This document shows, one piece after another, positions 12,651 through 19,595 of a DNA stretch of 19,595 nucleotides (within the stretch, counting starts at the first letter, position 1; each line of letters begins with the position of its first letter). Where the stretch lies: positions 1 through 19,595 of the forward strand of contig JAJFUY010000152.1 in assembly GCA_021372185.1 (NCBI GenBank), given 5' to 3'. Under the pieces are notes generated by a model that worked only from the letters and a program-made list of their open reading frames with translations, was not told where the DNA came from and did no database searches. The position numbers were made by a program, and so were the translations under genes. This stretch comes from Chlamydiales bacterium (GTDB lineage: Bacteria > Chlamydiota > Chlamydiia > Chlamydiales > FEN-1388).

Positions 12651-15296
12651 ATGAACAAAATTATGAAAGCCGTGACCTTTGGCGTTTTAAGCCTGCTGAC
12701 AATAGCTCAAGGATTGCAGCAACCACTCATAGCTGCAAAACCTGATGTGCGAAATGTGCATCAGCAAAATATAAACAAACCACTTTCTAAGCGGCTTGTG
12801 TCTCCGGCGAAAAAAATCAACGCAAAAGCTAATCAGAACGATCCTGAGGGTCCATCCGGCGGGCTTGCTGAGTATAAAATGCCTCCATATTTTCTTGATG
12901 GAAAGCTTAGGTCAGCCGACGCTGCTTTTGCTAAAAAGGCCTCTAGTACTGTTCAAGCGGGTGAGTCAACTGGCTGCTGTTCTTGTATACCTATTTCTCA
13001 GGCCGATTTTGATGTTGGGAGTACCTATATTATTGACACACCCGGAAAATACTGTTTGGCAGAGGATATCTTCTACACAGCCTTACCTTCAGACCCTATA
13101 ACATTCGAAGTGAGTGTAGCTATAATTATTGCTGCCAGCAATGTGGTACTGGATCTCTGTGGGCATACGATATCGCAAACAAACAATGTTTTAGGGTTTG
13201 AAGGCGTCCCGTGTATTGTGCTCAACCCGTTTACCCCTCTTCAAAATATCACCATTCAAAACGGCACCATCACGCAATTTTCAGGAAATGGAGTTCTAGC
13301 AATCACTGATTCTTCAGCTGTTGTATCCGATGTACACCTGTTTGATCTTAACATCCTTGGTTGCGGCCTCGCCAATGATATTGGTTTTTCAAACACACCG
13401 GGAATCGCATTAATTGGACTCGATCCTCTTGTAGACATCCCTACGTATAAAAATGCCGCTTTTAGAAATATTGTCATTGAGCGCTGCCGAGTGAATGAAA
13501 GCATCGGGGGCTATTTTGGAGCTCTATCAATTTTTATTATAGATTTTAATAATGTGGTGATTCGCGATACGCAGGTGAATAACACTATTACCCCTTTTCA
13601 AGACGGGAATGTGGTAGGAGGTACTTTTGGTTACTATTTAGCTGGAAATGACCTTCAAATGTATAACTGTCAAGGGAACAATACGCGGGCAGAAGATACG
13701 TCAGGAAGCGCCTTTAATGCGCAAGTCGGTGGTTTAATCTGTCAACGCTCAAGAAATGTATACGTTAAAGACTGTCAATTTAACAACACATTTGCAGAAT
13801 CGTCAAACATCGTGAATAACAATCTCTCTGTAACTCTAAACGCCGTCTATGAAAATTGTCAGTTTAACAACACTCAAGGAGGCGCGGATACTGAGATAGT
13901 CGCGGGTGTTCACTGTTCGGGATTCCGCACTTTGCAGGAGGATGGGAAAGGGTATAAATTTATCAACTGCCAATTTAATGGAGCACGTATAGGCACAGAA
14001 ACAAGAAGCGTACTTCCCTTTTTACTCGGCGGATGTCTTACGGCAAATATCAGCAATATCACGTTTGAAAACTGTGAGGCAAGAGATATAACTACAGATA
14101 GTGGATTCACAGAAGTTTTTGGAGTATTTATAGCAAGTACTGCTGGTGACATTCCATCCTTTATTGGAAATGGAAATAACGTGGTTTTTCGAAACTGTGT
14201 CGTTTCCGACCTTTCAGGTAATTATAGCACAATAGGTATTAGAACTGGAGGCTTGAATATCATGTTCACTGGCGAGCAAGTCGTGCACTATAACACAGTT
14301 GTTGAAAATTGTATCGCCGAAAGAATATCGTGCACTATTCCTCAAGATGATTTTAGAGACTTTCCCTTGGCGGTAGGGGCCGCTGGTATTGCCGATTTCA
14401 ATGAACTTTTCCCTAGTTCATTTAGAGCTTCTTCTCTAGAAGCGCCTCTAAAATACAACTATTATGTCAAAGGATGTCGAGTATCCGATGTTCATTCATC
14501 GATTGTCGAAACAGGTTTACCCGCGTCAAAATCTGCCGGCATAATCGCAGATTCTGTCGAGCGGCCTATCATCATCGAGAATGATATTTCAGATTGTGAT
14601 AGAGGGATTCTGCTCACTGGATTTGGTGGAATTCTTCCTGGTCCTGCGGGCTCCTCAAATCCGAGCGAAACTTGCTTCCAAGTGGCACAATCTCGAGCCG
14701 ATGCAACAGCCGTCCCGCCTGATTTTATTGAACTCACTGCTAATCCTTTAGATGTTCCAGGACAAAGTTTTACAAATGTATCGAGAGATGATACCGTCAT
14801 TTTGACAGGAAGCAGTTTGCTAAATGACAGAAGCTTTCTTTGCACCGACGCTGATTTATCAGCTTTAGGATGGCAGCAGGGTGATAAAATCATCTATCAT
14901 GACAATGGACAACCAGAAATATCACCGTTAGTAGATGGTGGTCGCTATTATGCTATCGTCTACAGACCAGGGTTTTCTGAAAATGGGTTGATTAAAAATA
15001 ACAATGTAACAAACTGCCTGATTTCAGGATTCCAAGACAAGAAAAAGTGCACAAGTTCAGTCTGGCTAGACAATACAGCCTACTGCAACGGCAAAGAAGG
15101 CAAGTGGAACTACGCCATTCACTGGGGTGGCAAAGCACCTGTAACAGAAGGAACTTTAAGGAGCTATCCAAAAGTGTCTGAATTTGCAGATGCCAACATA
15201 TCCATAACATGTGCTCAATGCAGTAGTCACAAAAAACATGGCCAAAGTAAATCCAAAAGCAAACACAAGCGCCATAAAACCCATCATTCAAAGTAA
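12651..15296 (+). CDS. Secreted right-handed beta-helix repeat protein, 881 aa
   Basis: AAGGAG eight bases before ATG fixes the start. The first 30 residues form a signal peptide (basic MNKIMK, then a hydrophobic core; cleavage probably near Ala28-Ala29). Residues about 109-170 hold a cysteine-rich lead-in (CCSCIPIS; PGKYCLAEDI; ASNVVLDLCGHTI). I associate this with the N-cap of pectate-lyase-like surface proteins in Chlamydiae and Dependentiae. Residues about 195-670 are successive beta-helix coils, with recurring forms such as ITIQNGTI, VVIRDTQVNN, VYVKDCQFNNT, YENCQFNNTQG, YKFINCQFNGA and ITFENCEARD. A second helix-like block is at about 780-800. The extreme C-terminus (about 858-881) is a low-complexity Lys/His/Ser tail. 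Polysaccharide binding or adhesion is possible; no catalytic residues can be assigned. Confidence 0.88.
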   Translation: MNKIMKAVTFGVLSLLTIAQGLQQPLIAAKPDVRNVHQQNINKPLSKRLVSPAKKINAKANQNDPEGPSGGLAEYKMPPYFLDGKLRSADAAFAKKASSTVQAGESTGCCSCIPISQADFDVGSTYIIDTPGKYCLAEDIFYTALPSDPITFEVSVAIIIAASNVVLDLCGHTISQTNNVLGFEGVPCIVLNPFTPLQNITIQNGTITQFSGNGVLAITDSSAVVSDVHLFDLNILGCGLANDIGFSNTPGIALIGLDPLVDIPTYKNAAFRNIVIERCRVNESIGGYFGALSIFIIDFNNVVIRDTQVNNTITPFQDGNVVGGTFGYYLAGNDLQMYNCQGNNTRAEDTSGSAFNAQVGGLICQRSRNVYVKDCQFNNTFAESSNIVNNNLSVTLNAVYENCQFNNTQGGADTEIVAGVHCSGFRTLQEDGKGYKFINCQFNGARIGTETRSVLPFLLGGCLTANISNITFENCEARDITTDSGFTEVFGVFIASTAGDIPSFIGNGNNVVFRNCVVSDLSGNYSTIGIRTGGLNIMFTGEQVVHYNTVVENCIAERISCTIPQDDFRDFPLAVGAAGIADFNELFPSSFRASSLEAPLKYNYYVKGCRVSDVHSSIVETGLPASKSAGIIADSVERPIIIENDISDCDRGILLTGFGGILPGPAGSSNPSETCFQVAQSRADATAVPPDFIELTANPLDVPGQSFTNVSRDDTVILTGSSLLNDRSFLCTDADLSALGWQQGDKIIYHDNGQPEISPLVDGGRYYAIVYRPGFSENGLIKNNNVTNCLISGFQDKKKCTSSVWLDNTAYCNGKEGKWNYAIHWGGKAPVTEGTLRSYPKVSEFADANISITCAQCSSHKKHGQSKSKSKHKRHKTHHSK

Positions 15297-15310
15297 ATGA
15301 ATGCGCAATT

Positions 15311-15338
15311 AAAAAGGAGCCAGTCGGCCCCTTTTACT
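15311..15338 (+). terminator. Probable terminator of the beta-helix gene
   Basis: AAAAGGAGCC (from 15312), loop AGTC, GGCCCCTTTT: a 10-bp stem with one A/C mismatch, followed by ACTCT. It starts 15 bases after the stop codon. The U-run is short, so efficiency is uncertain. Confidence 0.65.
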
Positions 15339-15356
15339 CTATCAAACAAGAAAAAA

Positions 15357-15680
15357 GAGCGTGGCCTGCATGATGCAGGCCAGGCTCTCTATAGTTTGTG
15401 CTTTCGCGCTTGACCGCAGGTCTTTGGAGTGCGGTAATTCTTTACCGCTCTTAATTTTCGACCACGCACTATATCTTCGATAGCCTCCAAAACATACAAT
15501 AACCCCACACTATGACACGAATGGTTAGCCAAAGTATTGAACGTTCGTGTAAGTTGTGGAAGTTATTGTTAAATCGGTGCGTGGTCGAAAATTAAGAGCG
15601 GTAAAAAATTACCGCACTCCAAAGCCTTCGGCAAATGTCCAAACTCGAGGAGCGTGGCCTGCATGATGCAGGCCAGGCTC
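15357..15680. repeat. Nested giant palindrome, about 324 bp, with identical end hairpins
   Basis: Both ends carry an identical 31-base word (15357-15387 and 15650-15680) that starts GAGCGTGGCCTGCAT and is itself a near-perfect hairpin (14 of 15 pairs). Inside, 47-base arms (15423-15469 and 15577-15623) are reverse complements with one mismatch. Each arm contains a further small hairpin, GCGGTAA-TTCT-TTACCGC in the left arm. The centre (about 15490-15572) keeps partial complementarity (ACACGAA with TTCGTGT; AATAAC with GTTATT). No open frame, transposase or evident target duplication is present. The layout resembles a MITE or another non-autonomous palindromic element. It fills the gene-free stretch 15339-15740. 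Confidence 0.9.
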
Positions 15681-15744
15681 GGTGATTGTTTTCTCTTTCG
15701 CCATTTTCTTGATTTGGTGTGGGCGCGTTGTAGTAAATTCTTAC

Positions 15745-15773
15745 TTAACAGGAAATGATGGGTTGTGTATAAA
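15745..15773 (+). promoter_or_regulatory. Putative promoter of the lipase-like gene
   Basis: TTAACA (15745-15750), a 17-base spacer and TATAAA (15768-15773) form a good sigma70-type promoter. The start site would be near 15780, giving a leader of about 20 bases with GAGGA (15794-15798). Confidence 0.6.
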
Positions 15774-15801
15774 AAAGTGTAAATAGTTTTATTGAGGAAT
15801 G

Positions 15802-17136
15802 ATGGACGTTTCAGGGGCTACCAATCAAAGTGGTGCTATACCCTTAGAGCCTGCAAAAGCTTCTAAGACATCGCTTAAGCATACCTTTACTAAGATGGGA
15901 CAGCGCGTTTCTGTAAGTGCCACCCGTATTGGTGAAAGCTTTAAGAGAAAGGCGATTCAGGTTTTAAGCCCTCCAAAAAGTGGTCCGGGCTCAGGGCTTG
16001 TGAAGCGCGCAAAAACTGACACCACTATTGCTGTGCGAGGCACCCTGCATTCACCCGATCATAAGGCAGTTAAAGATTTTCATGAATTTGATGTCGTTCC
16101 AAAAGTGCCATTTGATACTCCACCCTTGACGCAAGCTCAAGTGAGAAAAGCACAAGAACTTGGTCTAGAAACCCTTATCTCGGCTCAAAAACCCAAAGCC
16201 ACCCGAAATGATTTTGACCCTTCTACCTGGAAGCAGCTTGATGCTGTAAACTTTGCACTCACCCAAGAGCATCTAGAAAGTCTCTGTACACTTTTTAATA
16301 GCGACTATCATGCCGAGACAGCAAATAACTTTAGTGCACATGGCAACTGGAATGAATCGCTTATCGCTGAAACCCTTGCAAAGGCTCTGGCCTATACCGA
16401 AGATCTTTCTGGCAATACTATACGAATTCCAGTAAAAAATGGCCAGCAGTATGAACTCAAAGAATTTACAATTACAAACTTTCCTCTTGGAGAGCAACTT
16501 CCATGCTACGTGCTGACAGCCGAAGGTGAAAAAAGCTGGATCGTACCGCGTGGTACAGAAATTTCTAAGGGGCGAACGGCATCGATGGAGTCAATCCTTG
16601 CTGACTGCGATCCCAAAGGCATTGCAAACCGAATTTTAGATGACGCAAAAAAGACACGCCAGCTTGAGGAGCTTTTTTATCATGCAGGCGAAAATGCAAA
16701 TATTGCAGGCCATAGTTTGGGAGGGCTGCTAGCAAACGAACTTGCCGCCCGCTATCCTGATAAACTGGCACATTCCTATGGCTTTAGCGCTCCCGGAATA
16801 AGCAGGGTAACCTTTAATGGCCTTACAGATGCTCAAAAAGCGCATCTTGCAACAAAGATAACAAACTTTCAAACCGAAGGCGATTTAGTTCCCTCTGCAG
16901 GACACCACTACATCGGCAAAAACTTTGCCGTAAGTACTGAAGCCAAGGATGCCATTCATGCTCATCTACAGCACAACCTCAACCGCCCCGGCACAAGTCT
17001 TACAGTAATCGACAACCGCCTCGAAAGCCAAAAACTTCTGCACCGCATCTCAGAAAGCACTCGAAAAAATGTCGGCGGCGCCCTCCTAAAGGTGACAAAT
17101 GCCTTCTCGAAAAATAAACCTTCCTGGATGGCTTAA
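15802..17136 (+). CDS. Lipase (class 3)-like alpha/beta hydrolase, 444 aa
   Basis: Two ATGs are adjacent (15799 and 15802). The second is better spaced from GAGGA, so it is used here, although the first is possible. The C-terminal half is an alpha/beta hydrolase. WIVPRGTE (about 246-253) matches the class 3 lipase RGT motif near the oxyanion hole. NIAGHSLGGLLANELA (about 300-315) is the nucleophile elbow with Ser305. Asp361 in TEGDLVPSAGHH is a likely catalytic acid, with a His at about 368-369 or among HAHLQH (386-391). The N-terminal 130 residues are basic, Ser/Thr-rich and probably disordered, without a classical signal peptide, as in many effectors that use specialised secretion. The substrate is unknown; phospholipid or neutral lipid ester hydrolysis is the family expectation. 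Confidence 0.82.
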   Translation: MDVSGATNQSGAIPLEPAKASKTSLKHTFTKMGQRVSVSATRIGESFKRKAIQVLSPPKSGPGSGLVKRAKTDTTIAVRGTLHSPDHKAVKDFHEFDVVPKVPFDTPPLTQAQVRKAQELGLETLISAQKPKATRNDFDPSTWKQLDAVNFALTQEHLESLCTLFNSDYHAETANNFSAHGNWNESLIAETLAKALAYTEDLSGNTIRIPVKNGQQYELKEFTITNFPLGEQLPCYVLTAEGEKSWIVPRGTEISKGRTASMESILADCDPKGIANRILDDAKKTRQLEELFYHAGENANIAGHSLGGLLANELAARYPDKLAHSYGFSAPGISRVTFNGLTDAQKAHLATKITNFQTEGDLVPSAGHHYIGKNFAVSTEAKDAIHAHLQHNLNRPGTSLTVIDNRLESQKLLHRISESTRKNVGGALLKVTNAFSKNKPSWMA

Positions 17137-17167
17137 TTTGAGGGCTTTTTGTTCTGTTGGTTTTATT

Positions 17168-18835
17168 TTATAACGGATCGAACTTGTCGGTGAGGTCTTT
17201 GTCGCACATTGCAAAATAGTCGCAGATTTGAGCAAATCGTGGTTCGAGTTCCTTGGGAATGGAAGATAAGGAACTTAATCCGTACATCCAGCTTACAAAT
17301 TCTACAACGGCTGGCCACAAACAAGTATCTGGCAAAACTATTGTAGGAGTATCTTGCCATGTTTGAGAAATAAGGTTATTAAAGAACACCACATTTTCAC
17401 TAGATAAACGCTGGAGTGCTGCGCGATGAATAAGGAGCTTTTTCTCGCCTTGTAATAAAATAGTTGGTTTATCGTGTAGTGTTGCAATATATCTATTCAT
17501 AACTTCTTCGCGATGGCGAACACGTTGATGAGACATTGCTACGGCATTCTGTGAGACAAAAAGGTTTGTTCTATCGATTACTCTTTGGCAGGCTATCTCT
17601 TTAAATTTTGCCGTAAGTGGATGTTCGTTTTTTAGATGCGCTAGGATGTGTTTGGTGTTATGTATAACGCCATAGTAATATACAGCAACAGCCGCTTCGT
17701 CAGACAGTTTGTCGGTGGAATCAAAAAGCGAAAGTAAGCCATTTCCATAATGTTTTATAGGGATGCCACCAATGTATACTAGCCTAACGACCTCAGCAAA
17801 AATGAATTCTTCTTCTAACTTAGGGATAAATTGTACTAATGAGTGGATGTTATTTTTTAGAGTACCGTAAAGATGGTCCTCGGGGCATTTCTTGGCGATA
17901 TCATCCAAGCCGGAAAACAATTGGTGATACCGTTCGATGAGAGGTAATAGTTCTGCAAGTATAGCATCCATCGACTCTGTGTCCAAAACACCATTTTGCA
18001 AGCAGGTACTTAAGCGGTTCCGGAAATTTGTTATCGTAGAAGCGGGCACAGAAAAGGCTTCAAAGGGGTTCAAGCCAAATTTTTGAAAAAAAGGTATACC
18101 GAGTCTGAGTATAGTTGACCGTTCGTATACCTGATCAACCGCTAAACGTACGCTTTTTTGATGATGTGGATGAAGCACTCTAAGCGGAGAGGTGTTTTTG
18201 TCTTCAAGAACGGTTCTTTTAGCATGCAGAGTCTCTGAAATATGTTCTAAGTTCATTCTATCACTTTCAGTAAACTTGCCATTATCAGCTAAGCTTCTAA
18301 TGGTATCAAGTTGTGGCAGAATTGTTCTTACGGTAGTTTCTAGATGATACAGTTGGCCCAATTGCTGAGGGATAGACTCGATAAAAGAAAGAGCTTTCGT
18401 AATTTTGCCCTCATCTGTTTTCCATTGTTGTTCGTATCGAGCACATGTTTCGGCATATGAAAATGTAAAATCCCAAGTTTTTCTATAAGCAGCACAGGTT
18501 TGTGAAAGCTTTGATTTTGCTTCGGTGAGCAATTTTACACGTTCAGCGATGTTAGGTAGTGGGTAGAGCCTTGGCGCTTGTGTGAATGTCAAAAAAGGCG
18601 TGGCATTGACAAATGAAAGGGCGCTTGATGAAATAATTTCTATAAACGAATCTATTGATAGCGGTGAATCTCGAAGTATAACCACTACATTGCGGCTATC
18701 TTTTGCTACTTCAGTCCTAAAGCCATATTCTTTTAGTTGCTCATAAGGCTCAAGTTTCCATTTATTTTTAGGTAAAGATGGTTCTAGTGCCCAATTGGGC
18801 TCGCCAGACGCAGATGAAGATACTTGTGGCAGCAT
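17168..18835 (-). CDS. BTB/POZ-like domain protein, 555 aa
   Basis: The C-terminal 100 residues (about 450-545) show the BTB/POZ pattern: a strand ending KPTILLQGEKKLLIHRAALQ, then a helix (ENVVFFNNLI), then TPTIVLPD, then AVVEFVSWMYG. This matches the typical 'f.aHr.vLaarS..f...f......i.L.d...f..ll.fiYtg'. Preceding it are long helical regions, about 95-215 and 285-450, likely coiled or bundled. The first 20 residues are Ser/Pro-rich. No signal peptide is present. BTB proteins are mostly eukaryotic adaptors for Cullin-3 ubiquitin ligases and also oligomerise; a bacterial copy suggests a host-directed effector, by inference. AGGTG lies four bases before ATG 18835. The gene is convergent with the lipase gene, 31 bases apart. 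Confidence 0.75.
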   Translation of the reverse strand: MLPQVSSSASGEPNWALEPSLPKNKWKLEPYEQLKEYGFRTEVAKDSRNVVVILRDSPLSIDSFIEIISSSALSFVNATPFLTFTQAPRLYPLPNIAERVKLLTEAKSKLSQTCAAYRKTWDFTFSYAETCARYEQQWKTDEGKITKALSFIESIPQQLGQLYHLETTVRTILPQLDTIRSLADNGKFTESDRMNLEHISETLHAKRTVLEDKNTSPLRVLHPHHQKSVRLAVDQVYERSTILRLGIPFFQKFGLNPFEAFSVPASTITNFRNRLSTCLQNGVLDTESMDAILAELLPLIERYHQLFSGLDDIAKKCPEDHLYGTLKNNIHSLVQFIPKLEEEFIFAEVVRLVYIGGIPIKHYGNGLLSLFDSTDKLSDEAAVAVYYYGVIHNTKHILAHLKNEHPLTAKFKEIACQRVIDRTNLFVSQNAVAMSHQRVRHREEVMNRYIATLHDKPTILLQGEKKLLIHRAALQRLSSENVVFFNNLISQTWQDTPTIVLPDTCLWPAVVEFVSWMYGLSSLSSIPKELEPRFAQICDYFAMCDKDLTDKFDPL

Positions 18836-18865
18836 AAAACACCTAATTGTAGTTTTTAATTCCTA

Positions 18866-18894
18866 AATATACAGTAAACAGTAAATTATTACAA
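18866..18894 (-). promoter_or_regulatory. Putative promoter of the BTB-like gene
   Basis: On the minus strand TTGTAA (18894-18889), a 17-base spacer and TATATT (18871-18866) lie ahead of AGGTG (18844-18840). The leader would be about 24 bases. Confidence 0.55.
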
Positions 18895-19023
18895 ATTTAG
18901 TATTTCAATAAAATTTACACAATAATTAATAAAAGGGGCGGGGGACTGCGATTATGCGATTTGACTTTTTACTAAATTATTAACCTTCATAGCTCAAGCA
19001 GAAAAAATCTGGAAAAGCGCTAC

Positions 19024-19052
19024 TTGAGTTTATAGAGTTGAGAACATATACT
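19024..19052 (+). promoter_or_regulatory. Promoter giving a probable leaderless mRNA
   Basis: TTGAGT (19024-19029), a 17-base spacer and TATACT (19047-19052) are followed by only seven bases (TTTCGTC) before ATG 19060. Transcription would start at or next to the A of ATG, and there is no Shine-Dalgarno. The rest of the 224-base divergent region (18836-19059) is AT-rich with a G-rich patch near 18935. I identify nothing else there. Confidence 0.6.
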
Positions 19053-19059
19053 TTTCGTC

Positions 19060-19595
19060 ATGACTTCATCAAAAATATTTGCACCTAACATGAATTTCTG
19101 GGATGAACAACCTCTAAAGCCTTCAAGAGAAGACTATAAAGAGCCGTTGACTCCCTTCAAGCCGGTACAGAATAAAGCGCCTCTTGGATTAAGGTCTTTT
19201 GCCTCGCGTAACCTTTTTGGGACACCCGTAGATCAAGCTCCAAGGGGAGTAGAATCCAAGAAAGACAGTCGATTCTACACTCTCTACACAAGGCTCGAAA
19301 ACAAAGGGACGGTCTACTATAAAAATGCAGTGCGCAAAGTTCAACATTTGGATAATGGCAGCTATTTTTCTGTGTATCAATTCACCAAAACGCCTGGACT
19401 TCTCATAAAAGCGTATCATGGCCGTACAGACTATACATTTGACGCCAAAAAGCTGCGTGAGCTGCTCAGTCATTCGCTACAGAGCTATCGTGCTGTGAAA
19501 AAACTTGGACTTCCTGTTGCCCAGATCGAAAATATCACAAGAGCAGCAAAACAAGGGTTTTTTGTTCAAAGAAAGATTGTCTATCCCATCGACCC
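19060..19595 (+). CDS. Protein kinase-like protein, N-terminal part (3' end outside window)
   Basis: The frame is open from ATG 19060 to the window end (178 codons), so the gene is 3'-truncated here. The first 95 residues are polar and Pro-rich (EPLTPFKPVQ; FGTPVDQAPRG). From about residue 98 a kinase N-lobe pattern appears: NGSYFSVYQF (glycine-rich-loop position, Gly100 and Val105), then PGLLIKAYHG with Lys117 at the ATP-binding lysine position. A helix follows (KKLRELLSHSLQSYRAVKKL, alpha-C position) and then GFFVQRKIVYPI, resembling the hinge strand. The HRD and DFG motifs would lie beyond the window, so activity cannot be judged. The first Met has no ribosome-binding site but fits a leaderless start. 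An internal Met at 19090 is the alternative. Confidence 0.6.
   Translation, partial: MTSSKIFAPNMNFWDEQPLKPSREDYKEPLTPFKPVQNKAPLGLRSFASRNLFGTPVDQAPRGVESKKDSRFYTLYTRLENKGTVYYKNAVRKVQHLDNGSYFSVYQFTKTPGLLIKAYHGRTDYTFDAKKLRELLSHSLQSYRAVKKLGLPVAQIENITRAAKQGFFVQRKIVYPID

Noticed and set aside
12410..12658. 82-aa ORF on the minus strand across the beta-helix leader
   Set aside because: It covers the terminator and leader hairpin region, has low-complexity Lys/Asn content and no convincing ribosome-binding site.
15357..15680. CRISPR array
   Set aside because: There are only two copies of the 31-base word, 262 bases apart with an inverted repeat between; no regular spacers and no cas genes.

Overview
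The window is bacterial, gene-dense and of moderate to low GC content. It most likely comes from a host-associated, obligately intracellular lineage. The 30S protein S4 (1262-1882) has the N-terminal signature I associate with Chlamydiae: GPKNR-ARRFG-NIFGR, then KPHPPGQHG, KKKSD and QLEEKQKLK. Around it lie proteins typical of endosymbiont or parasite genomes: ankyrin repeats, a BTB/POZ-like domain, a eukaryotic-type tyrosine phosphatase, a lipase-3-like hydrolase, a beta-helix surface protein and a kinase-like protein. I favour an environmental chlamydia (Simkania/Parachlamydia-like). Candidatus Dependentiae is the main alternative. The assignment rests on remembered family signatures, not on a search.

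Layout. 1-1166: the 3' end of a DUF115/Maf-like gene, overlapped by a MORN-variant (YwqK-like) repeat protein. 1262-4625: housekeeping genes, with rpsD and its terminator, a long foldback element, a small unknown protein and DNA topoisomerase III. 4731-6198 (minus): a chromate-transporter-like protein followed by a small membrane protein. 6287-8819: an ankyrin protein, a DUF1207 outer-membrane protein and a 43-aa DUF3096-like membrane peptide on the opposite strand, its stop codon overlapping that of the DUF1207 gene. 8890-11248: a secreted PTP, an ArsC/Spx-like thioredoxin-fold protein and a second protein with a CX5R phosphatase-type loop. 11249-12206 (minus): two small unknown genes. 12207-12650: a non-coding region with a structured-RNA-like fold and a terminator. 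12651-15296: an 881-aa secreted beta-helix protein. 15297-15798: a roughly 324-bp giant palindrome. 15802-19595: a lipase-like protein, a BTB-like protein (minus) and the 5' part of a kinase-like gene cut by the window edge.

How the parts may fit together. From about 6.3 kb onward most genes are of the kind expected to act at the cell surface or in a eukaryotic host. This is inferred from domains and signal peptides; no secretion system is encoded here. The two CX5R proteins, the kinase-like protein and the BTB-like protein together suggest interference with host phospho-signalling and ubiquitin pathways. Three long foldback elements sit in the intergenic spaces. Two share a 'CGCAGAGA' vocabulary and the third is a nested palindrome with identical terminal hairpins. 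They look like non-autonomous repeats or dispersed palindromic elements.
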